Origin: an uncultured Blastocatellia bacterium
GTDB lineage: Bacteria > Acidobacteriota > Blastocatellia > Pyrinomonadales > Pyrinomonadaceae
Reading direction: 5' to 3'
NCBI GenBank assembly: GCA_946480785.1
Contig: CAMLLD010000021.1
Span: 7,230 to 71,229, forward strand
DNA: 64,000 nt
A program made the translations under genes and the position numbers. Shown piece after piece: positions 53,992 to 62,789 of this stretch. The notes below the pieces were generated by a model, which worked only from the letters and a program-made list of their open reading frames with translations, did no database searches and was not told the origin of the DNA. The number at the start of each line of letters is the position of its first letter. The stretch's first letter is position 1.

Positions 53992-55404
53992 ATGGTCAAT
54001 AAAAAGGGAAGAGCGTTGCTCGCATGGCTAACGCTTATCGCTATCGCAGCGTTTCCGTTGTCGCTGATGGCGCAAACGCAGATCAAATATCACAGCAACA
54101 AATTTAGTGTTCAGGACGACGTCAAACTCGGCCGCCAGGCTGCGCAGGAAGCGGAGCAACAGTTTCCCCTGCTCAACGATGAAACAGTCAGAGGCTACGT
54201 CGAGAGCGTAGGACGGCGTTTGGTAAACGCGATCCCGCCGGAATTTCAACATCCCGAATTCAATTACTACTTCAAAGTCGTGAATGCGCGAGACATCAAC
54301 GCGTTCGCATTGCCCGGTGGTCCAATGTACGTGAACCGCGGCATGATCGAAGCCGCGCACAACGAAGGCGAGATGGCCGGCGTGATGGCCCACGAGCTCA
54401 GCCACGTGGCGTTGCGTCACGGCACCGCGCAGGCGACCAAGTCGCAGAAGTACGGAACGCTCGCAGCAATCGCCGGTATCGCGGGCGTGCTCGCGACCGG
54501 AAATGCGGGCGTGGGCCAACTGGCCCAGGCGCCGTTCGGCGTTTACTTGTTGAAGTTCAGTCGTGAATACGAAACTGAAGCCGACGTGCTCGGCGCGCAG
54601 ATCATGGCCCGCGCCGGTTACGATCCACGCGATCTGGCGAACATGTTTCGCACGATCGAACAACAGGGCGGTGGCGGCGGCGGTTTCTTGAGCGACCACC
54701 CGAGCCCGAGCGATCGTTACGCGCGCATCAATCGCGAAGCGCAGGCGTTGCGGGTCAATGCCGAGAATTCGCAACGCGACTCGCGCGAGTTTGCCCGCAT
54801 CCAGGAACGGCTGCGTGGTTATTCATCGGCTCCGTCAATGGCCGAGATCCAGCGCAGCGGCCAGCGTTATCCGCAGGGTGAAAACACCAGTTATCCGAAC
54901 AGCGTGCCGACCGGACGGGTTGAGTATCCGTCGTCGCGTTATCAAAGCGTTTCGATCTTCGGCAACGGCGTGCAGGTGAGTGTGCCGTCGAACTGGCAGC
55001 AGCTCAACGAAGGCAATTCAGTCTGGTTTGCGCCGAATGGTGGTTACGGCCAGTACAACGGGCAGGCGGTGTTTACGCACGGCGTGAACTTCGGCGTGGC
55101 CCAAACGAACAGCCGCAATCTACAGCAGGCGACCAACGAGCTCATCAACAGCCTCGGCCAGGGCAATAACTCGCTGCGAACCAACGGTGGTTATCAGCGA
55201 ACGACGGTCGACGGCCATCAAGGTCTGTGGACGACGTTGACTAACGTGAACGAAGCGACGGGCCGGCCGGAGAACATCAGGCTGATCACGACGCAACTGC
55301 GTAACGGCCAGTTGTTCTACATGATCGCGGTCGCGCCGCAGAGTGAGCGTAACTTCGAAAGCGCGTTTCAGAACGTGCTGCGTTCGTTGCGGATTAACGA
55401 TTAA
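53992..55404 (+). CDS. M48-family zinc metalloprotease (BepA-like)
   Basis: A 470-residue periplasmic protease. A signal peptide (about 1-27) is followed by an M48 domain with HELSH near residue 135 and a downstream glutamate in YETEADVLGAQ. Family members help outer membrane assembly or quality control. The C-terminal 200 residues are Asn/Tyr/Gly-rich and may be an independent domain. The ATG at 53992 is chosen because GGAGG lies six bases before it. The frame extending to 53923 has a weak start. It ends next to the convergent mazG. Confidence 0.88.
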   Translation: MVNKKGRALLAWLTLIAIAAFPLSLMAQTQIKYHSNKFSVQDDVKLGRQAAQEAEQQFPLLNDETVRGYVESVGRRLVNAIPPEFQHPEFNYYFKVVNARDINAFALPGGPMYVNRGMIEAAHNEGEMAGVMAHELSHVALRHGTAQATKSQKYGTLAAIAGIAGVLATGNAGVGQLAQAPFGVYLLKFSREYETEADVLGAQIMARAGYDPRDLANMFRTIEQQGGGGGGFLSDHPSPSDRYARINREAQALRVNAENSQRDSREFARIQERLRGYSSAPSMAEIQRSGQRYPQGENTSYPNSVPTGRVEYPSSRYQSVSIFGNGVQVSVPSNWQQLNEGNSVWFAPNGGYGQYNGQAVFTHGVNFGVAQTNSRNLQQATNELINSLGQGNNSLRTNGGYQRTTVDGHQGLWTTLTNVNEATGRPENIRLITTQLRNGQLFYMIAVAPQSERNFESAFQNVLRSLRIND

Positions 55405-55413
55405 CCAGGAGCC

Positions 55414-55453
55414 ATCCACAGATTACGCAGACTTTTCTGTGTGATCTGTGGAT
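55414..55453. terminator. ACAGATTAC-type hairpin overlapping the mazG 3' end
   Basis: ATCCACAGATTACGCAGA (55414-55431) pairs with its near complement at 55436-55453 (TCTGTGTGATCTGTGGAT), one G-T wobble excepted. It lies 9 bases after the M48 gene stop and includes the mazG stop codon. The left arm is identical to the arm at 47031-47048. Confidence 0.75.
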
Positions 55454-56268
55454 TGTCTTTTGGCTTCCTGCCACAGCTCCTCGAGTTCGTCGATTGAAGT
55501 TTGATCAAACGCCTGGTTGCGATCATGCAGCGAGGTTTCGATGTAGTCGAAGCGGCGCCGAAACTTGCGATTCGTCAGTTTCAGCGCCGCTTCTGGTTCT
55601 ACTTGCATGTGGCGCGCGATGTTCGTCGCGGCGAAAAGCAGATCGCCCATCTCTTCTCTGACGCGCGCGTGAGTCTGCTCGTCTTTCAGGTTCGCGTGCT
55701 CCTTGATCGCGCCGCGCAGCTCTTCGATCTCTTCCTGCAGCTTGTCGAAAATGTCGTCGACGCTTTTCCAGTCGAAGCCGACGCGCGCGGCTTTCGTCGA
55801 GAGTTGATGCGCTTCCATCAGCGCGGGCGCTTTCGACGAGACGCCGTTCAGCAAAGAGGTTTTGACTTCTTCACTTTTTCCCGCCGCGCGCCGCTCTTCG
55901 GCTTTCATCGTTTCCCAGTTCAACAAGACGGTAGCTGAGTCTTCCGCCGTGACATCGCCGAACACGTGCGGATGGCGGCGCACCATCTTTTCGTGAATCG
56001 CCGCGATCACATCGTCGATGTTGAACTCGCCGCGTTCCTTCGCGACTTGGGCGTAGAAGACGATTTGAAAGAGCAGATCGCCGAGCTCGTCGCGCAGTTC
56101 GCCGGGGCGTCCTTCGCGTGCGTCTTCCACTGCTTCAAACGCCTCGTAAGCTTCTTCGAGCAGCATCGGCGCGAGCGTGGCGTAAGTCTGTTCGCGGTCC
56201 CACGGACAGCCGTTTGGCGCGCGCAGGCGTTCCATCAAATTCACGAGATCGTTGAACGTTGTGGGCAT
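55423..56268 (-). CDS. mazG: Nucleoside triphosphate pyrophosphohydrolase
   Basis: A 281-residue tandem-domain MazG that hydrolyses NTPs and dNTPs to monophosphates. The first domain carries EEAYEAFEAVE and ELRDELGDLLFQI, the Mg-binding EEXXE/EXXD pattern; the second repeats it as EEIEELRGAI and VREEMGDLLFAA. The last ten residues, QSTDHTEKSA, and the stop are encoded by the hairpin at 55414-55453, so this end was likely remodelled by the repeat. It converges with the M48 gene. Confidence 0.93.
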   Translation of the reverse strand: MPTTFNDLVNLMERLRAPNGCPWDREQTYATLAPMLLEEAYEAFEAVEDAREGRPGELRDELGDLLFQIVFYAQVAKERGEFNIDDVIAAIHEKMVRRHPHVFGDVTAEDSATVLLNWETMKAEERRAAGKSEEVKTSLLNGVSSKAPALMEAHQLSTKAARVGFDWKSVDDIFDKLQEEIEELRGAIKEHANLKDEQTHARVREEMGDLLFAATNIARHMQVEPEAALKLTNRKFRRRFDYIETSLHDRNQAFDQTSIDELEELWQEAKRQSTDHTEKSA

Positions 56269-56312
56269 GGCAGTAGTCTATGCTACCATCGGGTTAAATT
56301 CACAATAGAGCT

Positions 56313-56903
56313 ATGAGTGACGAGCAACCAAATTTCAAAGTAACGGATCGACGCCTGTTCAACGCCGATGGCAGCCCGCGCGATCTTCCTCCAGAAGAGA
56401 GGCCGGAGCCGAAGCCGGAAACCGTGACTGCAACCGCCGCGACGGCCGCCGCGGGTGCGCAAACAGAGACTGCAGCAAGTGCGCAAACAGAGGCCGCTGC
56501 GTCGCCGGCGCCCGCTGAAGCCACCGGCGAAACTGGCCGCGAGACTGTTGGCGAAATGGGCGGCGAAGCGGAAGAAGAGTTCACGGAAGAAGAACTCGCT
56601 GACGCGCGCGACCCGGCGGGATTTCTGAGTTTCATCATGTCGATCGCGTCAAACGCGGCGTCGGCATTGGGAATGATGGAGCACCCGGTGACGCATTCGC
56701 GCGAAGTTGACGTCGAGCTCGGCAAACACTGGATCGACGTGCTCGGCATGCTGCAAAAGAAGACCGCCGGCAATCTGACGTCCAAAGAGCGGCAGATGCT
56801 CGAAGGCCTGCTCGCGGATCTGCGGATGCAGTACGTCTCGCTGATTAATGCAACTCCACGGTCCCAACGCTTCACCGGCAGCGATATCACCGGTGGGCGA
56901 TGA
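56313..56903 (+). CDS. DUF1844-domain protein
   Basis: A 196-residue protein, conserved in several phyla. The N-terminal 100 residues are low-complexity Ala/Thr/Glu-rich, and the DUF1844 domain spans about 99-180 (DPAGFLSFIMSIASNAASALGMM and NLTSKERQMLEGLLADLRMQY). The family is of unknown function. The stop overlaps the MBL gene start by four bases (ATGA), so it is translationally coupled to it. Confidence 0.82.
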   Translation: MSDEQPNFKVTDRRLFNADGSPRDLPPEERPEPKPETVTATAATAAAGAQTETAASAQTEAAASPAPAEATGETGRETVGEMGGEAEEEFTEEELADARDPAGFLSFIMSIASNAASALGMMEHPVTHSREVDVELGKHWIDVLGMLQKKTAGNLTSKERQMLEGLLADLRMQYVSLINATPRSQRFTGSDITGGR

Positions 56904-57697
56904 GGCTCACGTTTCTCGGCACCGGAACCTCGACCGGCGTGCCGTCGATCGGTTGCGACTGTGAGACCTGTACCTCGGACGATCCGCGCGACAAGCGCTT
57001 GCGCGTTTCGGTGATCGTCGAACACGCCGGCAAGACGATCCTCGTCGATACTTCCGCGGACTTTCGCCAGCAAGCATTACGCTTCGGACTTAAAAGTCTC
57101 GACGCAGTGCTGATCACGCACTGCCACGCCGATCACATCTTCGGCCTCGACGACATTCGCCCGCTCAACTTTCGTTTCGGCGCGCTCGGCGTCTACGCAA
57201 ACGAACGCGCCTGGGTCGACATTAAACGCATCTTTAAATACATCTTCGAACCCTCGCACTTCGGCGGCGGACTGCCGCAAGTGATTCCCTACACGGTCTA
57301 TCATCGCGCGCCGTTTTGCATCGGGCCCGAGCTCGTCATCACGCCGCTCGAAGTGATTCACGGCCGGCTGCCGGTGATGGCTTATCGCTTCAACGACTTT
57401 GCGTATCTGACCGATCTCAGCGACATCCCCGACGAGACGATTGAGTCGTTGCAGGGCCTCGACGTGCTCGTGCTCGACTGCCTGCGTTTCCGCGAGCACC
57501 CGACACATCTCTGGGTCGACAAAGCGCTGGAATACATCGACCGGATCAAACCGCGGCGCACGTTCTTCACGCACATCGCGCACGATATCAAACACGCTCG
57601 CGATTCAGCGAAGCTGCCGCCGGGCGTCGCGTTTGGTTACGACGGACTCGTGGTTGAGTCAATCGGAAATCGGCAATCGGCAATCGACAATCTCTGA
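56900..57697 (+). CDS. Metallo-beta-lactamase-fold hydrolase (PhnP-like)
   Basis: A 265-residue metal-dependent phosphodiesterase-like enzyme. The active-site motif is His74-Cys-His76-Ala-Asp78-His79. A Cys cluster near the N-terminus (Cys19, Cys21, Cys24 in GCDCETC), as in PhnP, can hold a structural zinc. Further His/Asp in YLTDLSD and THIAHDIKH complete it. The likely substrate is a cyclic phosphate or nucleotide. The last 12 residues, SIGNRQSAIDNL, are encoded by a short direct repeat (57662-57694). The stop overlaps the ribF ATG (TGATG). Confidence 0.85.
   Translation: MRLTFLGTGTSTGVPSIGCDCETCTSDDPRDKRLRVSVIVEHAGKTILVDTSADFRQQALRFGLKSLDAVLITHCHADHIFGLDDIRPLNFRFGALGVYANERAWVDIKRIFKYIFEPSHFGGGLPQVIPYTVYHRAPFCIGPELVITPLEVIHGRLPVMAYRFNDFAYLTDLSDIPDETIESLQGLDVLVLDCLRFREHPTHLWVDKALEYIDRIKPRRTFFTHIAHDIKHARDSAKLPPGVAFGYDGLVVESIGNRQSAIDNL
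57662..57694 (+). repeat. Heptamer-type direct repeat inside the end of the MBL gene
   Basis: Four slightly varying copies of AATCGGC/AATCGAC occur in a row, AATCGGAAATCGGCAATCGG and onwards. They are translated as the tail of the MBL protein and run almost to its stop. This kind of short repeat is common in some bacterial genomes. No function is evident. Confidence 0.5.
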
Positions 57698-58650
57698 TGC
57701 GTCTCTTTCACGGAACTGACAACGCCGAAATTCAACGTCCCACCGTGCTCACGCTCGGTGTGTTCGACGGTCTGCATTTGGGCCATCAACTGATCATGAG
57801 CACGGTCGTCGAGCGCGCGCATGAAGCCGGCGCGGTGCCGACAGTGATCACGTTCGATCCGCATCCGCGCGCCGTGCTGCATCCGGAGTCCGCGCCGCCG
57901 CTGTTGCAAACGTTCGATCAAAAGATCGAAGGCTTCGGCGTGCTCGGGATCGAGCAGACGATCGTCGTGCACTTCACGAAAGAGTTTTCCAATCTCAGCG
58001 CCGAAGATTTTATTCGAGACGTCGTGATGGACCGTCTGCACGCACGTGAAGTGTATCTCGGCAAGGGCTTCGCTTTCGGTCACAATCGCTCCGGCAATAT
58101 CGAGCTGCTGCGTCGTCTTGGCAGCGAGCTCGGCTTCGTCGCAGGCGAAGTTCCGGAAGTCAAACTACGCGGACAACGCGTGAGCTCGAGCAAGATTCGC
58201 GAGCTGCTTGCGCGCGGCCGGGTGAACCTCGCGCGCCGCATGTTAGGCCGTCCTTACGGCGTCGAAGGGCGCGTGGAAAGAGGCTCGGAACGCGGCCACA
58301 AGCTCGGTTTTCCGACGGCGAACCTTCACCCACACAACCGCGTCATACCCCGGAACGGTGTTTACGTGACCGGCACTTTGATTGATGGACAATGGCGGCG
58401 CAGCGTGACGAATGTGGGACTCCGCCCGACGTTCGGGGACGCGTCGGAACCTTCAGTTGAGACCTTCGTAATGAACTGGGACGGTGACCTCTACGGCGAC
58501 GTGATACGCGTTAGATTCCTGTACCGCTTGCGCGACGAGCGCAGATTTAGTTCAGTAGAAGAGTTAAAGACGCAGATTACGCGAGACGTGACTCGCGCCG
58601 AGAGTTATTTTGAGCATACAGCGACGAAGCACATGCTGTCGGTGATTTAG
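57697..58650 (+). CDS. ribF: Bifunctional riboflavin kinase/FMN adenylyltransferase
   Basis: A 317-residue enzyme that makes FMN from riboflavin and then FAD. The N-terminal nucleotidyltransferase has GVFDGLHLGHQ, FDPHPRAVL and SSSKIRELLARG. The C-terminal kinase has RPYGVEGRVERG, GFPTANLHPHN and NGVYV. Length is normal. Starts by overlapping the MBL stop. The ABC1 kinase gene follows 21 bases later. Confidence 0.95.
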   Translation: MRLFHGTDNAEIQRPTVLTLGVFDGLHLGHQLIMSTVVERAHEAGAVPTVITFDPHPRAVLHPESAPPLLQTFDQKIEGFGVLGIEQTIVVHFTKEFSNLSAEDFIRDVVMDRLHAREVYLGKGFAFGHNRSGNIELLRRLGSELGFVAGEVPEVKLRGQRVSSSKIRELLARGRVNLARRMLGRPYGVEGRVERGSERGHKLGFPTANLHPHNRVIPRNGVYVTGTLIDGQWRRSVTNVGLRPTFGDASEPSVETFVMNWDGDLYGDVIRVRFLYRLRDERRFSSVEELKTQITRDVTRAESYFEHTATKHMLSVI

Positions 58651-58671
58651 TTTTAGCACATAGTTTTTGAA

Positions 58672-60360
58672 ATGAGCGCACTTGTAAAAAGGGATTCCAA
58701 TCCCATCGGCGTACAGCCTTCGCAACCACAACCGCACAAACCCATGCGAGAGGTTCGTCCTCTGACCGACGAGATGGTTGACGAGCTGCTCGCGGGTCGT
58801 GGTTTTCGTGGCTGGTTACGCGCCGCTCATGTTGCGCGTGTGCTCGGACTGTTCTCGCTTTATCTCTTCCTCGACACGTACGACGTGCGCGCCGATTTTA
58901 ATCGCCGGGCAGTGGCGCGACTGCGAGATCTGGCTCGCGAGCGCGGCCGCATCGCGAGGTTGAAGGCTTGGGGCTGGGCGCAACTCTACGTCTTGTTCGA
59001 TCTGTTCATTCGTGGCTTGCGCTACGCGATTTTTCGTGGCGCTGAAGGCTCGGCGAGAAAAGAAGCACGGCTACACCAACAAGCGGCCTGGCTCCGCAAA
59101 TCGCTCATCGATCTCGGTCCAACGTTCATCAAGATCGGCCAGGCGCTCGGCACGCGCGCGGATCTGCTGCCGCTCGCGTACGTGAAAGAACTCGCAACGC
59201 TCCAGGACCAGGTGCCGGCGTTTCCGACTGACGAGGCTTTTGCGCGCATCGAAAGCGAGCTCGGCCGTCCGTTGCACGAGTGTTATCCGGAGATCGACAA
59301 CGAGCCAATCGCCGCTGCTTCGCTCGGCCAGGTTTATCGTGCGCGGCTCGCGACTGGCGAAGAAGTCGCCGTCAAAGTTCAGCGTCCGAACCTCGAAGAG
59401 ACGATCAGTTTCGACGTCGCGATTCTTTACCGCCTCGTCAAACTCACGAACCGTTTCTTGCCGCGCGCAAACGAAAACGCCGATTGGGAAGGAATGCTGC
59501 GCGAGTTCCACACGACCATCTTCGAGGAGATGGATTACGTCAAGGAAGGCCGCAACGCCGATCGCTTCCGTTACAACTTCCGCACGTGGCGCGCGGTGCG
59601 CGTACCGAAGGTTTTCTGGTCGCACACGAACACGCGCGTGCTGACACTGGAGTTTATTCGCGGCACGAAGGTCGTCGATGTGGAAGGCTTGCGCGCGCAC
59701 GGCATCTCGGCCGTTAAAGTCAATCGCCTGTTGATTCGCACTTACCTGAAGCAGTTACTCGAGGACGGCTTCTTTCACGCCGATCCGCATCCCGGCAACC
59801 TGCTCGTGATGGACAGCGGTCATCTCGCGTTCTTCGATTTCGGCATGGTCGGAAGAATCACTCCGAAGCTGCAGTCGCAGATGATCGACGCGTTCTTCCA
59901 CGTGGTCGCGCGTGACGTGCAGGGGCTCGGCCAGGACATCATCAACCTCAACTTCCTCAAGCCCGGCGTCGATCCGGAAACGGTGCGGCCGGTCGTCGAG
60001 AGTCTGTTCACGCACTATCTCAACCTGAAACTCGGCGAAGTAAACTTCAAAGAGCTCACTTACGATCTCGCGGAAGTGATTTACGAGTATCCGTTCCGCT
60101 TGCCGTCGAACTTCACTTACGTCATGCGCGCGTTGATGACGCTGGAAGGCATCGGCGTCGTAACCGATCCGGGTTTCAGCTTCTTCGAGACGGCCAAACC
60201 GTTCGCACGCGAGTTCATGCTGCGGCGCGAAGGCAAGGCGCTGCGCAAGCTGATTATCGACAAACTTACTGGCCGTGAGAACGGCGAGAATCGGATTGCG
60301 TGGTCGCGAGTGTGGAAGCTGACGAAGATGGCCGCGCGGATGTACCTGGAGCAGCAGTAG
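58672..60360 (+). CDS. ABC1/UbiB-family atypical kinase
   Basis: A 562-residue protein of the UbiB/ADCK family, involved in isoprenoid quinone biosynthesis or lipid homeostasis in other organisms. Signatures are KxGQ in FIKIGQALGTRADLLP, AAASLGQVYRA replacing the P-loop, VAVKVQRPN with the ATP lysine, and FHADPHPGNLLV followed by FFDFGMVGRI. It probably acts at the membrane surface on a quinone precursor or lipid. It ends with a convergent reverse-strand cluster. Confidence 0.9.
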   Translation: MSALVKRDSNPIGVQPSQPQPHKPMREVRPLTDEMVDELLAGRGFRGWLRAAHVARVLGLFSLYLFLDTYDVRADFNRRAVARLRDLARERGRIARLKAWGWAQLYVLFDLFIRGLRYAIFRGAEGSARKEARLHQQAAWLRKSLIDLGPTFIKIGQALGTRADLLPLAYVKELATLQDQVPAFPTDEAFARIESELGRPLHECYPEIDNEPIAAASLGQVYRARLATGEEVAVKVQRPNLEETISFDVAILYRLVKLTNRFLPRANENADWEGMLREFHTTIFEEMDYVKEGRNADRFRYNFRTWRAVRVPKVFWSHTNTRVLTLEFIRGTKVVDVEGLRAHGISAVKVNRLLIRTYLKQLLEDGFFHADPHPGNLLVMDSGHLAFFDFGMVGRITPKLQSQMIDAFFHVVARDVQGLGQDIINLNFLKPGVDPETVRPVVESLFTHYLNLKLGEVNFKELTYDLAEVIYEYPFRLPSNFTYVMRALMTLEGIGVVTDPGFSFFETAKPFAREFMLRREGKALRKLIIDKLTGRENGENRIAWSRVWKLTKMAARMYLEQQ

Positions 60361-60442
60361 CCGCCGCCTGCCTGGCCGCCAAAACAAAACTCACAACCGC
60401 GATAAAGAGAAACAGCACTAACAGCACGAGTGGTTGTTTCAA
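60266..60442 (-). CDS. Possible small membrane peptide, overlapping the ABC1 gene antisense
   Basis: A 58-residue reading frame from TTG at 60442. It begins MKQPLVLLVLFLFIAVVSF, a clear hydrophobic helix, and ends with a polar Ser/Thr/Ala-rich tail. GGAGGGGAG lies six bases before the TTG. The first third lies outside the ABC1 gene; the rest overlaps it on the opposite strand, from which such frames can also arise by chance. It is offered as a candidate only. Confidence 0.35.
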   Translation of the reverse strand: MKQPLVLLVLFLFIAVVSFVLAARQAAATAAPGTSARPSSSASTLATTQSDSRRSHGQ

Positions 60443-60512
60443 GGTGGGCTCCCCTCCGAGTGCGTTCGGACGGAGAAACTAATCGAGAGTTTTTGTTTTT
60501 GTGTGTCGAGGG

Positions 60513-60553
60513 AAACACAGATTACACGGATCAGATCCGTGTAATCTGTGTTT
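60513..60553. terminator. ACAGATTAC-type hairpin between convergent genes
   Basis: AAACACAGATTACACGGAT (60513-60531) pairs perfectly with its complement at 60535-60553 around CAG, giving 19 bp. It lies nine bases before the end of the SPFH gene and 152 bases after the ABC1 kinase stop. It is a member of the same family as 47031 and 55414. Confidence 0.75.
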
Positions 60554-60561
60554 GGAGTTTT

Positions 60562-62751
60562 CTACCGACTGACTTTGTCTCCGTTAGTTGGCACGTTGCT
60601 CAGTCGCTCCTTGAACAGGTTCAGGAGAAGTAAGGTCCCGAGTCCACCGCCGCCTTCCGCTCCGCTGCCAGTCGCCATCACGTCCGGCGTGATACGAACG
60701 CCCTTCTCGCCGATGACTTTGAGCGTTTCCACAAGGGCGACGCCTTGCGGCCCGAGCGCGTTGACCTGTTCGCGATAAGCTACGCCCTGCGCCTCGCCCA
60801 TGAGCCGCACTTTCTCGGCTTCGGCGCGACCCGTTTGCTGAATGTAATGGGCCTCGCCCTCGCCTTCGGCCTTGCGCTGTTCGGCGCGTTTGCCCGCAAT
60901 CTCGACGCCGACCGTCGCAGCCATGAGGTCTTTCTGGTTGTCGGCCTGCGACTTCGTCTTCTCGAGTTGAATGCGCTTCTCCTCGGCTTCGCGCTGAGCG
61001 TTGTACATGTTCTGCCGCTGCTCCGCGAGAATCTTCTCGGTCTGCGTCTTCATCAACTCTTCCGGCAGGTGAATGTGACAGATGAGCACGTTGACGACGT
61101 CGACGTGATACTTCAGCAGGTGCGCGCGGACGCGAGCTTCGGCGCGTTCCTGTTCCTCGTGCCGGTTCTGCAGGTAAGCCATCGCCGACGACTCAGACGC
61201 CTGGTTGCGGAAGATCGAGTCGATGAGCGGGTGCATCACGTTTTGAATCAACCGTTCGATGCCGCCGATCTTCGCGACCATGAACGGCGCGTCTTCCGGC
61301 TTCACGCGGAACACGACGCGCACTTCCAACTGCATCGTGAAACCGTCTTTCGAAATCACTTCGAACGGATTGAACGTGTTCGCCACTTCGCCCGCCGTCC
61401 ACTCGACCGTCTGGTTCGTGGTCGGAATCACGATCGGGCTGATCGCGAGCGTGTTGACGTAGTAACGGCCTGGTCCAACCACCGTTTCCTGAATGCCGCG
61501 ATAACCTTCGGGAACGACGTACGCTTCGTGCGCGCCTTCGTCGAGACGACGATCGGCCGGGTCGCCCGTCATCAGATCGGCTTTGATCTCTTCGACCGTG
61601 CGTTTGTCGTCGATCATGTCGAGCCGCGCTGCTGACTGCTCGGCCTGTTCGCGTTCTTCGCGTTCCATGCGTTGCCGCACTTTCGCCGCCATCTCGCGTC
61701 TGACTTCGTCTGACGGATCCTTGCCGACGTTGGAAACGACCACCGCGACTTCACCCGGTTTGATCTCCTTCGCTGTTTCCGGAATCACTTTGAACAGCAG
61801 CGGGTTGATGTAGTAGGTGCCCGGGAGCAGGATGTCTTTTTGTGGACCACGCTGGCCGCCGTTGCCGATGAATTCGTGACCATCCTGGAAGTTGTCGTGT
61901 CCGGCGGTTGATTCAGCGACGTAGTCGCGCGGGTTGAGCGGCGCGCCATCGAGCGCTTCGACGAGACCAATGCCGTTTTCGTTGATCACTGTGGCGTCGA
62001 AGAGTCGAACCATGAACAGACCGGGCTTGGTCTCAGTACCGCCTTCAACGGAGCCCGACTGCGTCAGGATGCGATAAACGCCGGGCGTGAGAATGTCGAC
62101 TTGCGGTCCCTTTTGTCCGCCTGCGGCGATGAACTGTTCGGCGTCCTGGAAGTTGCGATGGTTCGTGATTGCTTTACCGAGCAAGCGGCCGGGATCGAGC
62201 GGATCGCCGTCGGCGGCCGTAACCACACCGACTTTGCCCTGCGGTATCAGCGTCGCCTTCGCGACCGAAACACGGAAGAGATACGGGTGAATGGGCCACA
62301 GTCCCGGCGGCAACGTGCGCAACTGAATGCCTTTCACACCGCCTTGTTTGATGAACGCGATCGGATCCTGAAAGTTGTTGTGCGCGTTCTGCGCGCGATC
62401 CGGCGCGAAGATGCGGCCCGAGGGCATCGGTTCACCGTCGACTGCTTCGATGATGCCGAGTTCGTCCGATCCAATCTCGATCAGCGGCACTTTGCGCACC
62501 ACTCGTTCAAACGGAAACTTGATCAGGTGCAAGCCCGGTTTGAGCACATCGGCCTGAATGCCGACTTCGCCTTCAGTAGCGACGACGCGTCCCGGCGGCA
62601 TTTTCGCGCCGACGTAACGCCGCTCTTTGATCGCGATTTCGCGCGCACCGACGTTAACGAAGATGCGCTTCACGATCACGAGGAACACGATCAGTAGAAA
62701 CACGATGCCGAAAAGCATCAGTGCGGTCGAGGTGACGTCTATGTTTTCCAT
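60562..62751 (-). CDS. Large SPFH-domain protein with tandem beta repeats (vault-like architecture)
   Basis: A 729-residue protein. An N-terminal membrane helix (about 10-28) precedes three repeats near 97-165, 173-230 and 259-325, each with a VxxADGxPLxPGR-like turn, a conserved NFQD (126-129, 200-203, 287-290), GGxxGPQ and LxPGxYxINPxLF. An SPFH domain follows (about 430-600), then a long coiled coil with Ala/Glu/Gln repeats (about 600-680) and a Gly-rich C-terminus. Flotillin-like SPFH proteins scaffold membranes; the repeat-plus-SPFH-plus-coil layout recalls eukaryotic major vault protein. Function here is unknown. Confidence 0.82.
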   Translation of the reverse strand: MENIDVTSTALMLFGIVFLLIVFLVIVKRIFVNVGAREIAIKERRYVGAKMPPGRVVATEGEVGIQADVLKPGLHLIKFPFERVVRKVPLIEIGSDELGIIEAVDGEPMPSGRIFAPDRAQNAHNNFQDPIAFIKQGGVKGIQLRTLPPGLWPIHPYLFRVSVAKATLIPQGKVGVVTAADGDPLDPGRLLGKAITNHRNFQDAEQFIAAGGQKGPQVDILTPGVYRILTQSGSVEGGTETKPGLFMVRLFDATVINENGIGLVEALDGAPLNPRDYVAESTAGHDNFQDGHEFIGNGGQRGPQKDILLPGTYYINPLLFKVIPETAKEIKPGEVAVVVSNVGKDPSDEVRREMAAKVRQRMEREEREQAEQSAARLDMIDDKRTVEEIKADLMTGDPADRRLDEGAHEAYVVPEGYRGIQETVVGPGRYYVNTLAISPIVIPTTNQTVEWTAGEVANTFNPFEVISKDGFTMQLEVRVVFRVKPEDAPFMVAKIGGIERLIQNVMHPLIDSIFRNQASESSAMAYLQNRHEEQERAEARVRAHLLKYHVDVVNVLICHIHLPEELMKTQTEKILAEQRQNMYNAQREAEEKRIQLEKTKSQADNQKDLMAATVGVEIAGKRAEQRKAEGEGEAHYIQQTGRAEAEKVRLMGEAQGVAYREQVNALGPQGVALVETLKVIGEKGVRITPDVMATGSGAEGGGGLGTLLLLNLFKERLSNVPTNGDKVSR

Positions 62752-62789
62752 GGTCTTTCTCTTTCAGATCAACTGGAGGTAGTTGATGG

